A stretch of 6,296 bases of DNA from the NCBI GenBank assembly GCA_934700375.1, contig CAKUXT010000120.1, forward strand, positions 1 through 6,296, written 5' to 3'. A program made the position numbers and the translations under genes. How positions within the stretch are numbered: the stretch's first letter is position 1; each line of letters begins with the position of its first letter. This DNA comes from an uncultured Bacilli bacterium (GTDB lineage Bacteria > Bacillota_I > Bacilli_A > RFN20 > CAG-288). Under the pieces are notes generated by a model. That model ran no database searches, had not been told where the DNA came from, and saw only the letters and a list, made by a program, of their open reading frames with translations. Shown in pieces: positions 1 through 6,281 of this stretch.

Positions 1-123
1 GACAAAGAGAGTCGTGGCGATTGCACCGATTACAATGATTGCCAGAAACTGAGCGATGTTCTTTTTTATATTCCTCAGCTGCATTTTCAAAAGGAGCAGG
101 AAGGGTTTGTTTCTTTTTACCAT
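1..123 (-). CDS. ABC transporter permease, FtsX-like, N-terminal fragment (cut by window edge)
   Basis: Only the first 41 codons are present; the reading frame is open to the window edge. The peptide begins MVKRNK and has a basic segment with LRNIKKN near residues 17-23. A hydrophobic stretch follows from about residue 25 (QFLAIIVIGAIATTLFV), which I read as a short cytoplasmic lead-in and the first transmembrane helix. Basic residues followed by QFLAII and TLFV are typical of large FtsX/MacB-type permeases in Firmicutes. The ATG overlaps the stop of the ATPase gene by 7 nt (ATGGTAA), and a GGAG ribosome-binding site lies 8 nt upstream at 132-135 inside the ATPase gene. The two genes are therefore almost certainly one translationally coupled operon. 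This protein would be the membrane partner of the ATPase. Substrate and full length cannot be judged from this fragment. Confidence 0.8.
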   Translation of the reverse strand, partial: MVKRNKPFLLLLKMQLRNIKKNIAQFLAIIVIGAIATTLFV

Positions 124-821
124 TGTATTTGCTCCGGCGGTATCGGATTTTCAGTCTTTTCGACAGACACCAATTTTCCGTCACTGATATGAAGAACTTT
201 TTCCGCACACTCCGCAATTTTGGAATTATGTGTGACAACAATGACTGTCTTCTGATATTTTTTTGAAACATCATAAAGCAATGATAATACACTGCTTCCT
301 GTCTTGCTATCCAAGGCTCCTGTCGGTTCATCACAAAGCAACAGATCTGGATTTTTGACAATCGCTCTTGCTATTGCGACTCTCTGTTGTTCTCCACCTG
401 ATAATTCAGATGGGAAGTTTCCTTGTCGTTTCTCCAATCCGACAGATTTCAGAACTTCTTTGCTATCTAAGGAATCCTCATTCAAAGAGGCTGCCAATTC
501 CACATTCTCAAGGGCAGTGAGATTGGGCATGAGATTATAGAACTGGAAGACAAAGCCAATGTCTTTTCGACGGAAAAAGACTAGTTTTTTATCATCAAAA
601 GACGTAACGTTCTCCCCATGAATGAAATACGTTCCTGAGGTAGCATTGTCTAATCCGCCGAGGATGTTAAGAAGTGTGCTTTTACCGGCACCGCTTGATC
701 CAAGAATGACGACAAATTCGCCTTTATCCAATGAAAAAGTGACATCATCGAGCGCTCTGACTTCGTTTTCGCTTCCTTGGTTATAGATTTTAGATAAATT
801 GTTGACCTCTATTTCTTTCAT
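117..821 (-). CDS. ABC transporter ATP-binding protein, LolD/MacB type
   Basis: This complete 234-residue cytoplasmic ATPase would drive an FtsX-like permease. All ABC motifs are visible: Walker A GSSGAGKST at residues 41-49, Q-loop glutamine 93 in FVFQFYNLMP, signature LSGGEQQR at 140-147, Walker B LLLCDE ending at 165, D-loop ALD at 169-171 and switch histidine 198 in VVTHN. The length and the spelling of these motifs (GLD after Walker A, NLMP after the Q-loop, DEPTGALD) match the LolD/MacB/YknY group, which moves lipoproteins, peptides or drugs, or works mechanically on the envelope, rather than importing nutrients. The start at 821 gives the canonical N-terminus for the family. Its ribosome-binding site is weak (AAGAG, 9 nt upstream), and an extended -10 promoter lies just in front. 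The gene overlaps the permease gene that follows. The family is secure; the substrate is unknown. Confidence 0.95.
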   Translation of the reverse strand: MKEIEVNNLSKIYNQGSENEVRALDDVTFSLDKGEFVVILGSSGAGKSTLLNILGGLDNATSGTYFIHGENVTSFDDKKLVFFRRKDIGFVFQFYNLMPNLTALENVELAASLNEDSLDSKEVLKSVGLEKRQGNFPSELSGGEQQRVAIARAIVKNPDLLLCDEPTGALDSKTGSSVLSLLYDVSKKYQKTVIVVTHNSKIAECAEKVLHISDGKLVSVEKTENPIPPEQIQW

Positions 822-841
822 GTTCTAATTCTCTTAGCGTT

Positions 842-850
842 ATTTTAGCA
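842..850 (-). promoter_or_regulatory. Probable extended -10 promoter for the ABC operon
   Basis: On the minus strand TGCTAAAAT gives an extended -10 box (TGn plus TAAAAT, 5 of 6 matches to TATAAT). No good -35 box is seen 16-18 bp upstream, which is tolerable for an extended -10 promoter. The predicted transcript would start near 835, leaving only about 13 nt before the ATPase ATG. It lies in the 59-bp gap after the nuclease-like gene, which has no clear terminator, so read-through from that gene is also possible. Confidence 0.45.
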
Positions 851-880
851 CCAAGAGAGTGAGAGAAAAAGGAAATATTG

Positions 881-1630
881 TCAATCGTCATAATGTCTTG
901 AAATATAATCGATATCATTTGCTAATCTTCCCCATTTGAAAGCAACATAATATCGTCGTTGAGGCTGTCTTTCATCATGATTGATGAACCTAGCTCTCGG
1001 ACCGAAAATAACGGGGCCAAGATGAAGACTGTTGATGTAATTCCAGTTCCTGCGCTGTAAATGTTTAATGACCTGATTTTCACTTGCCAATACACCGAAA
1101 TCCGGTGTTCCGAAATAAATGTAATCCGCACTAGGAAGATCTTCGTGGTTTCCATGAAACAGGAACTTTGTCACATAGTCCACTACAAGTTCTCTGTTCC
1201 GGTTCAATTCGATGTTTGCAGCTTTGATTTCATCCTGCATCTGAAGAAAGATAGTCTGATAAGGAAGTCTATCTTTTCCGGTTCCATCCAAAGTGCCGTC
1301 ACCAAACTGAAATTTAAGAATTGTCTTCTGTGTCTCTTTTGAAATCCCTCTTGCGCGAAGAGACAAGATGAATTTCTTGATGTCTTCGCAATGGATGTGT
1401 TCGGCTCCTCCGCTTTTTATGGAAATATGAAAAGTCTTCCCATGATAAGTCAGGGCGATATCCGGTTTGGCCCTAGGGTCTTCCTTTGTGACAACAAAGA
1501 TGTCATCGTCAAAATCATCGTACATTGCCTTCATGAGGTTTTTGATGTTGTTTCCGAAGTCGTCGAAACGTTTTCCGTCGATGGCTTTGATCAGATCTAA
1601 TTCGTTCTGCAGTCCGCTATTGATTCGCAT
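881..1630 (-). CDS. Orphan protein with PD-(D/E)XK-like motif, possible restriction-type endonuclease
   Basis: This 249-residue soluble protein has no signal peptide or membrane segment, and I do not recognise a named family with certainty. Residues 55-72 read KPDIAL, then a short hairpin-like stretch, then ISIK. This is the spacing of a PD-(D/E)XK nuclease core (D57, K72), with serine 70 in the place of the usual acidic residue. H80 and E82 (IHCE) follow closely and could supply the missing acid. A second distinctive block, DGTLDGTGKDR, sits at 111-121, and the C-terminal third is rich in aromatic and basic residues (RRYYVAFKWGR). Similar KPDI...SIK...DGTxDGTG arrangements occur, as I recall, in uncharacterised Firmicute proteins. 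The ATG at 1630 was chosen because AAGGGG lies 9 nt upstream. The frame stays open to 1918, but that extension only translates the tRNA and its terminator. No methyltransferase or partner nuclease gene lies nearby. Nuclease function is inference. Confidence 0.75.
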   Translation of the reverse strand: MRINSGLQNELDLIKAIDGKRFDDFGNNIKNLMKAMYDDFDDDIFVVTKEDPRAKPDIALTYHGKTFHISIKSGGAEHIHCEDIKKFILSLRARGISKETQKTILKFQFGDGTLDGTGKDRLPYQTIFLQMQDEIKAANIELNRNRELVVDYVTKFLFHGNHEDLPSADYIYFGTPDFGVLASENQVIKHLQRRNWNYINSLHLGPVIFGPRARFINHDERQPQRRYYVAFKWGRLANDIDYISRHYDD

Positions 1631-1639
1631 ATGGTTAAT

Positions 1640-1645
1640 CCCCTT
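1640..1645 (-). promoter_or_regulatory. Ribosome-binding site fixing the start of the nuclease-like gene
   Basis: AAGGGG on the minus strand lies 9 nt before the ATG at 1630. It decides between that ATG and the in-frame upstream ATGs at 1648 and 1660: the first overlaps this site and neither has one of its own. Confidence 0.7.
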
Positions 1646-1671
1646 CATATAGATATTCATACGCAAAGGCA

Positions 1672-1688
1672 GAAAAATTAAATTTTTC
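1672..1688. repeat. Perfect 8-1-8 palindrome, possible operator
   Basis: The arms GAAAAATT and AATTTTTC flank a single central base at 1680. The palindrome lies 42-58 bp upstream of the start codon of the nuclease-like gene, where its promoter should be. It could be a repressor site over that promoter, but the DNA here is very AT-rich and a chance palindrome is quite possible. I could not find a convincing -35/-10 pair for this gene; the best -10 candidate, TATGAA, lies just downstream of the palindrome. Confidence 0.3.
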
Positions 1689-1745
1689 GTATTCTTTTTT
1701 CTGAAAATGATAGTGGCCGGAGCGAGAACCAAGGAGGGACAACAT

Positions 1746-1772
1746 CGAAAAAACTCGGAGGAACTCCGAGTT
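1746..1772 (-). terminator. Intrinsic terminator of tRNA-Phe
   Basis: On the minus strand AACTCGGAG, loop TTC and CTCCGAGTT form a perfect 9-bp stem. The run of six T (1753-1748) begins with the last two stem bases and continues for four more, then CG. The stem begins 11 nt after the CCA end of the tRNA. The tRNA is thus a single-gene unit, and the nuclease-like gene downstream needs its own promoter. Confidence 0.9.
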
Positions 1773-1782
1773 GTTTTCAAGA

Positions 1783-1858
1783 TGGTGGCCCAACGCAGGG
1801 TCGAACTGCGGACACTAGCATTTTCAGTGCTATGCTCTGCCAGCTGAGCTATCGGGCC
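1783..1858 (-). tRNA. tRNA-Phe (anticodon GAA)
   Basis: This complete 76-nt cloverleaf has its CCA end encoded. The acceptor GGCCCGA pairs with TTGGGCC (one G-T pair). The D arm is GCTC/GAGC with an 8-nt loop containing GG. The anticodon stem TAGCA/TGCTA encloses loop CTGAAAA, with anticodon GAA at 1825-1823. The variable loop has 5 nt, and the T arm CGCAG/CTGCG encloses TTCGACC. The discriminator base is A, followed by CCA at 1785-1783. It decodes UUC and UUU. It has its own promoter and terminator and is not embedded in a tRNA cluster within this window. Confidence 0.98.
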
Positions 1859-1896
1859 AATAATGATTTGTGTCGCGCTTTTTATGGCGCTTTGAT

Positions 1897-1925
1897 ATTC
1901 TAGCAAAGTGAAAAGCATTATTCAA
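1897..1925 (-). promoter_or_regulatory. Promoter of tRNA-Phe
   Basis: On the minus strand, -35 TTGAAT (1925-1920) and -10 TAGAAT (1902-1897) are separated by exactly 17 bp. The -10 box is extended by TGC (1905-1903). Transcription would start near 1890, giving a leader of roughly 30 nt to be removed by RNase P. That leader contains a short GCGC...GCGC inverted repeat. Confidence 0.75.
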
Positions 1926-1975
1926 GCAATTTTTTATTTTTGCCATGGTTTTCAAATCGATTCCGCCTAAATTAT

Positions 1976-1983
1976 GCTAGAAT
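1976..1983 (+). promoter_or_regulatory. Extended -10 promoter of the helicase-lepA operon, predicting a leaderless mRNA
   Basis: TGCTAGAAT (TGC at 1975-1977 shares its T with the preceding TAT; the -10 hexamer TAGAAT is at 1978-1983) is an extended -10 box. The A of the helicase ATG at 1991 is the eighth base after the hexamer, which is where transcription is expected to start. No Shine-Dalgarno sequence precedes the ATG. No -35 box with good spacing was found; TTCAAA at 1951-1956 is 21 bp away, which is too far. Confidence 0.5.
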
Positions 1984-1990
1984 AATCCAT

Positions 1991-4411
1991 ATGAGCCAAG
2001 TATATACCTTATCTGTACATGACATCGTTGATTTATTGCTTAGGAGAGGGCATTTAGACACTCGCGTTTTCAATCAATCCTCTATGCAGGAAGGCACGAA
2101 GCTTCATGCAAGATATCAAAAAGAGCAAGGAGATGATTACTACTCTGAATATCCTCTTTCCTATCAATTCCAGAATGAGGGTATGACTTTCAAAGTTTTC
2201 GGAAAGGCGGATGGTGTCATTTTCAAAGATGATGGTGAAGTCATTGTGGAAGAGATCAAGACTACTGTTGATGATCTTGATAATTTCATTCATGACCATG
2301 GTGAATGGCATTTAGGACAGGCGATGTTCTATGCTTATATTCTTTCCAAACAAAAGAACCTCAAATCGGTAACGATTCTGATGACCTATATCAAACAGAA
2401 CAATTACCGTCTGAAAAAACATATCACAAAGAAATACACGGATGAGGAGCTGTCTCGTTTTGTGACTGATCTGATTCTGAGATTCACACATATTCAGAAA
2501 AAAATTCAAAGGATGAAAATCGAAAGGAACATGTCCACTAAGGATCTGTCTTTTCCTTTTTCTCATTTCAGAGATGGTCAGAAAGAGGCGATTGATTTTG
2601 TCGAAAAGGCTGCTGAGGAAAAGAAAGAAGTCTTCATTGAAGCTCCGACTGGTATCGGTAAGACGATTTCAGTCCTCTATCCTCTTGTCAAAAGATTCTA
2701 TTCAAAGAAAGCAGATAAGATTTTCTATCTGACAAGCAAGAACTCTATCAAGAGAATCGCTGTCAATGCGATGTCTCTTTTCATCAATCAAGGCGTAAAA
2801 ACAAAGACGATTGAATTTACAAGCAAAGAGAACATCTGTTTCAATGACAAAAAGGGACACTGCAATCCTGATGAATGTCCTTTTGCAAAATACTATTATG
2901 ACAAACTGGTCGATGTCATTTTTGACAATCTGGAATGTGCAGATTTATTCGATCGAAAAAAGATAGAAGAGATCGCCTACAAGAATCAGATGTGTCCATT
3001 CCAGCTGCAGTTGGATTTCTCTGCATATTGCGATGTTCTCATCTGTGATTATTCGTATGTATATGACTATCACGATCTTCTCAATCTGGAAGAGAGCAAT
3101 ATCAAAAACACACATTCGTTTTTGCTTGTCGATGAATGTCACAATCTTCCTGACAGAGTCCGTGACATGTACTCAATTGAATTGTTCTTAAGCGATATTA
3201 AGAAGGCTCTGGAGTTTTGCATCTCTCCTGCTTTTGAAATGCTCCGTGCAGATCTTACTGATTTGATTTATCTGATCGAGCACATGAATCTTGATGATAT
3301 TGCTGGCAATATCGTTCAAAGCAATTTGGTTGAAATCAAGAAGATACCAACCACGATCACCGATGATATCGATGATTGTCTTGTTGATATGAAGGATATT
3401 CTGAAAAAGTCGCCTTCACTTGTCGATGATGCTTTTTTGGAGTTCTTCTACTCCTTGAACAGCTTTGCTTTCCTTTCGGAACTTGCCGAGGATGATTCTC
3501 TTCACAATGCGTTCTATTGCTACGTCACGAAATATGAGAATGAAATCAATTCGATCAGAATCATGAATCTTGATAGCAGACCACTTATCAATGAAGGTTC
3601 CAGCAATTTTGAATCGACGGTCTACTTCTCTGCAACCTTGTCTCCAAAGGATTATTACATCGATCTTTTAGGCGGTGACAAGAACGATTTATCCAATCGT
3701 CTGATTCTTAATTCGCCTTTTCCGCTTGAAAACAGAAAAATTTTCTTTGATACGAACCTATCTTTAAGATATAAAGATAGGGATGCGACTTTATATTCCG
3801 TTTATTCGTTAATCAAAAGCGCAATTGCATCGAAACAAGGAAACTATTTTGTTTTCTGCCCATCGTTTGATTATCTTGAAAGGCTATACTCTTTCTTCGA
3901 ACAGGAGAAAGAGGAAAACGTCAGTATCATCACTCAGTCTCGTTTTATGAAAGAATCCGACAAGCAATCATTCTTGGAGAATTTCAAGACAGACAGTGAA
4001 AAAACAACAGTCGGTCTTCTTGTTCTTGGCGGTGTCTTCTCGGAAGGCATCGATCTTGTCGGAGACAGACTTATCGGCGCCATCATCATTTCAGTCGGTC
4101 TTCCCCAGCTCAACTTTGAAAGAGACAGACTAAAAGATTATTTCAATCAGGATGACAGCGATTCTCAGTTAGGTTTCCTATACGCTTATACCTATCCTGG
4201 AATCAATAAAGTTCTTCAGGCAGCAGGGCGTGTCATCCGTTCTGAAAATGATAAAGGCTTTGTCCTGTTTATCGATTCGCGCTATAAGCAGAAAAACTAC
4301 TATGACATCATGAAAGAAATCTATCCTGATGCTATGACTATCGTATCGCCCAGTCAGCTGAAAATGAAATTGCGCACCTTTTGGAAGGAGAAAGACAAAA
4401 ATGAACTTTGA
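1991..4411 (+). CDS. RecB-type nuclease fused to XPD/DinG-type iron-sulfur DNA helicase
   Basis: This 806-residue cytoplasmic enzyme probably unwinds DNA (5'-to-3' in the XPD/DinG family) and cuts it, so a repair or recombination role is likely. The N-terminal domain (about 1-180) has the RecB-type nuclease residues H39 (LHARYQ), D74 (KADGVIF), E88-I-K90 (EEIKTT) and Q110-x3-Y114 (QAMFY). It contains no cysteine, so it is not a Cas4-style iron-sulfur nuclease. The helicase part has a Q-motif-like FRDGQKEAI near 197, Walker A APTGIGKT at 218-225, four cysteines C283, C291, C296 and C335 between Walker A and B as in XPD cluster domains, Walker B DECH at 381-384, FSATLSP at 546-552, SEGIDL at 684-689 and QAAGRVIR at 743-750. 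All key residues are present. The ATG at 1991 begins the conserved LSVHDIVDLLLRRG segment; an earlier TTG at 1940 has no support. The last 11 nt overlap lepA. Family confidence is high; the cellular role is inferred. Confidence 0.93.
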   Translation: MSQVYTLSVHDIVDLLLRRGHLDTRVFNQSSMQEGTKLHARYQKEQGDDYYSEYPLSYQFQNEGMTFKVFGKADGVIFKDDGEVIVEEIKTTVDDLDNFIHDHGEWHLGQAMFYAYILSKQKNLKSVTILMTYIKQNNYRLKKHITKKYTDEELSRFVTDLILRFTHIQKKIQRMKIERNMSTKDLSFPFSHFRDGQKEAIDFVEKAAEEKKEVFIEAPTGIGKTISVLYPLVKRFYSKKADKIFYLTSKNSIKRIAVNAMSLFINQGVKTKTIEFTSKENICFNDKKGHCNPDECPFAKYYYDKLVDVIFDNLECADLFDRKKIEEIAYKNQMCPFQLQLDFSAYCDVLICDYSYVYDYHDLLNLEESNIKNTHSFLLVDECHNLPDRVRDMYSIELFLSDIKKALEFCISPAFEMLRADLTDLIYLIEHMNLDDIAGNIVQSNLVEIKKIPTTITDDIDDCLVDMKDILKKSPSLVDDAFLEFFYSLNSFAFLSELAEDDSLHNAFYCYVTKYENEINSIRIMNLDSRPLINEGSSNFESTVYFSATLSPKDYYIDLLGGDKNDLSNRLILNSPFPLENRKIFFDTNLSLRYKDRDATLYSVYSLIKSAIASKQGNYFVFCPSFDYLERLYSFFEQEKEENVSIITQSRFMKESDKQSFLENFKTDSEKTTVGLLVLGGVFSEGIDLVGDRLIGAIIISVGLPQLNFERDRLKDYFNQDDSDSQLGFLYAYTYPGINKVLQAAGRVIRSENDKGFVLFIDSRYKQKNYYDIMKEIYPDAMTIVSPSQLKMKLRTFWKEKDKNEL
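4385..4390 (+). promoter_or_regulatory. Ribosome-binding site of lepA inside the helicase gene
   Basis: AAGGAG lies 10 nt before the lepA ATG, within the last codons of the helicase gene. Together with the 11-nt gene overlap it supports translational coupling. It is a far better site than anything in front of the helicase itself, so lepA may be translated more efficiently than its upstream neighbour. Confidence 0.75.
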
Positions 4412-6218
4412 TCAGAAACATATCAGAAACTTCTGCGTTGTCGCCCATATCGATCATGGAAAATCAACGCTTTGCGATCGAATCCTTGAAAAAACCGGAG
4501 CGGTTGAAGTAAGAGACCTTCAGCCTCAGCTTTTGGATGAGATGTCAATCGAAAGAGAAAGAGGAATCACAATCAAGCTCAATGCGGTCAACGTAACCTA
4601 TAAAGCAAAAGATGGTGAGACCTATCTATTCAACCTGATCGATACTCCTGGCCATGTCGACTTCACCTACGAAGTCAGCCGTTCTCTCAGCGCCTGCGAA
4701 GGCGCAATTCTTGTTGTCGATGCTACACAGGGTGTTCAGGCTCAGACGCTTGCCAATGGTTATCTTGCTATCGACAATGGCTTGAAGCTGCTTCCTGTCA
4801 TCAACAAGATGGATCTTCCTTCTGCTGATGTAGAAAGATGTCAGCTTGAACTGATCGATACTTTATCTATCGATCCCGAATCTGTCATTCCGGTTTCAGC
4901 AAAGACAGGTATCGGTGTCGACACACTCTTAGAGCATATCGTCACTGATCTTCCTTCTCTGACCGGTGATGAAAACAATCCTTTGGAAGCTCTTATTTTC
5001 GATTCTCGTTTTGATTCTTATCGCGGTGTCATCATTCTTATCCGCGTCTTTGAAGGAACAATCAAAGTCGGCGATAAGATCAAATTCCTGTCAAACGGAA
5101 ACACTTATCAGGTTACCGAGCTTGGCATCCGTACACCGAAAGAACAGAAGGTTGATTCTCTAAAAGCCGGTGAGGTCGGATATCTGGCTGCATCGATCAA
5201 AAATATCAAAGATGTTCAAGTCGGTGATACTGTCACAACAGTCGACAATACTAACGCAAAACTTTTGAAGGGATTCAGAAAGACACAGCCGATGGTTTTC
5301 GCTGGTCTTTATCCCAGCGACAACAAGGATTTTGAAAACCTTCACAACGCGTTGGATAAGCTTTCCTTAAATGATTCCGCTCTTGTCTATGAGCCTGAAA
5401 CATCTGTTGCTTTGGGTTCTGGTTTCAGATGCGGTTTCTTAGGGCTTCTTCATATGGAAGTCGTACAGGAAAGACTGGAAGAAGAATTTGATCTGGATAT
5501 CATGTGCACGGCACCTTCTGTTGTCTATGAAGTCACATTCACAGATGATACGACAGAGTTCATTCAGAACCCGGCCGACTTTCCGAAAGACAGAACGAAG
5601 ATCAAAGAGACTGCAGAGCCTTTTGCAAACGTTGTCATCATGGCGCCGAAAGACTTTGTCGGCAACATCATGACTTTATGTCAGAATAGACGTGGTGTCT
5701 TTGATGTTATGACTTATATTGATGAAACACGTGTTGAATTGAAATATAAGATGCCTCTCAGTGAAATAGTATTTGACTTCTTCGACAGACTGAAATCCGT
5801 CTCTCAGGGTTATGCATCTTTAGACTATACTCCTATCGGTTATGAAAAGAGCGATGTCGAAAGAATGGATATTCTTCTCAATGGAGAAGCTGTCGATGCT
5901 TTGACTACCGTCATCTATCGACCGACTGCTTATACAAGAGCACGTGCCGTTGTCGACAAACTGAAAGATGTCATTCCTAAACAGCAGTTTGAAATCCCTG
6001 TTCAGGCCGCATTCGGAAGCAAGATCATTGCAAGAGCTGATATCAAATCGGTCCGTAAGGATGTTCTTGCCAAGTGCTATGGCGGTGATATTTCCAGAAA
6101 GAAGAAACTTTTGGAGAAGCAGAAGAAGGGTAAGAAACGTATGAAGGAATTCGGAAAGGTTCAGGTCCCGCAGGAAGCATTCATTGCGATGCTGACTGTC
6201 GATGATACACAAAAATAG
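4401..6218 (+). CDS. lepA: Elongation factor 4 (ribosome-associated GTPase LepA)
   Basis: This complete 605-residue translational GTPase matches the usual LepA length of about 600. It binds the ribosome and affects elongation or initiation, with reported back-translocase activity. The G domain has AHIDHGKST at residues 15-23, RGITI at 54-58, DTPGH at 81-85 (catalytic H85), NKMD at 135-138 and SAK at 166-168. A beta-barrel domain follows (about 190-285), then EF-G-like domains III and V, with SGFRCGFLGLLHMEV near 340-354 and QGYASLDY at 469-476. The LepA-specific C-terminal domain contains AFGSKIIARADIKSVRKDV at 537-555 and the lysine-rich stretch SRKKKLLEKQKKGKKRMKEFG at 565-585. No EF-G domain IV is present, as expected. 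It begins within the end of the helicase gene and shares its promoter. In many Firmicutes hemW and heat-shock genes follow lepA; here the next 78 bases are non-coding. Confidence 0.98.
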   Translation: MNFDQKHIRNFCVVAHIDHGKSTLCDRILEKTGAVEVRDLQPQLLDEMSIERERGITIKLNAVNVTYKAKDGETYLFNLIDTPGHVDFTYEVSRSLSACEGAILVVDATQGVQAQTLANGYLAIDNGLKLLPVINKMDLPSADVERCQLELIDTLSIDPESVIPVSAKTGIGVDTLLEHIVTDLPSLTGDENNPLEALIFDSRFDSYRGVIILIRVFEGTIKVGDKIKFLSNGNTYQVTELGIRTPKEQKVDSLKAGEVGYLAASIKNIKDVQVGDTVTTVDNTNAKLLKGFRKTQPMVFAGLYPSDNKDFENLHNALDKLSLNDSALVYEPETSVALGSGFRCGFLGLLHMEVVQERLEEEFDLDIMCTAPSVVYEVTFTDDTTEFIQNPADFPKDRTKIKETAEPFANVVIMAPKDFVGNIMTLCQNRRGVFDVMTYIDETRVELKYKMPLSEIVFDFFDRLKSVSQGYASLDYTPIGYEKSDVERMDILLNGEAVDALTTVIYRPTAYTRARAVVDKLKDVIPKQQFEIPVQAAFGSKIIARADIKSVRKDVLAKCYGGDISRKKKLLEKQKKGKKRMKEFGKVQVPQEAFIAMLTVDDTQK

Positions 6219-6281
6219 TTAGTCATTACTCATAGGAATTAATTTTTCGTCAAAACGTCGATAAACTGCAGGCCTTGAAAC

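Noticed and set aside
1713..1740. Sequence TGGCCGGAGCGAGAACC resembling the 3' end of a second tRNA on the minus strand
   Set aside because: No TTCGA-type T loop, no paired T stem and no matching acceptor or anticodon arm could be drawn; it also lies beyond the tRNA-Phe terminator.
1876..1891. GCGC...GCGC hairpin in the tRNA leader as a regulatory element
   Set aside because: The stem is only 4 bp with an 8-nt loop; this is too weak to claim a function.
1631..1918. Open frame extending the nuclease-like gene upstream by 96 codons
   Set aside because: The extension translates the terminator, the whole tRNA-Phe and its leader. The resulting peptide (IAQLAEHSTENASVRSS) is the familiar artefact of reading through a tRNA gene, and a good ribosome-binding site supports the start at 1630.
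1940..1990. TTG start giving the helicase 17 extra residues
   Set aside because: There is no ribosome-binding site, and the stretch overlaps the predicted promoter. The family-like N-terminus begins at the ATG at 1991.
5820..6212. Open frame of 130 codons on the minus strand inside lepA
   Set aside because: It lies wholly within a complete, highly conserved gene on the other strand, has a low-complexity leucine/serine-rich translation, and resembles no family.
1681..6250. Repeat of AATTTTTCGT at 1681-1690 and 6241-6250
   Set aside because: A shared 10-mer of mostly A and T is easily due to chance, and the flanks differ.
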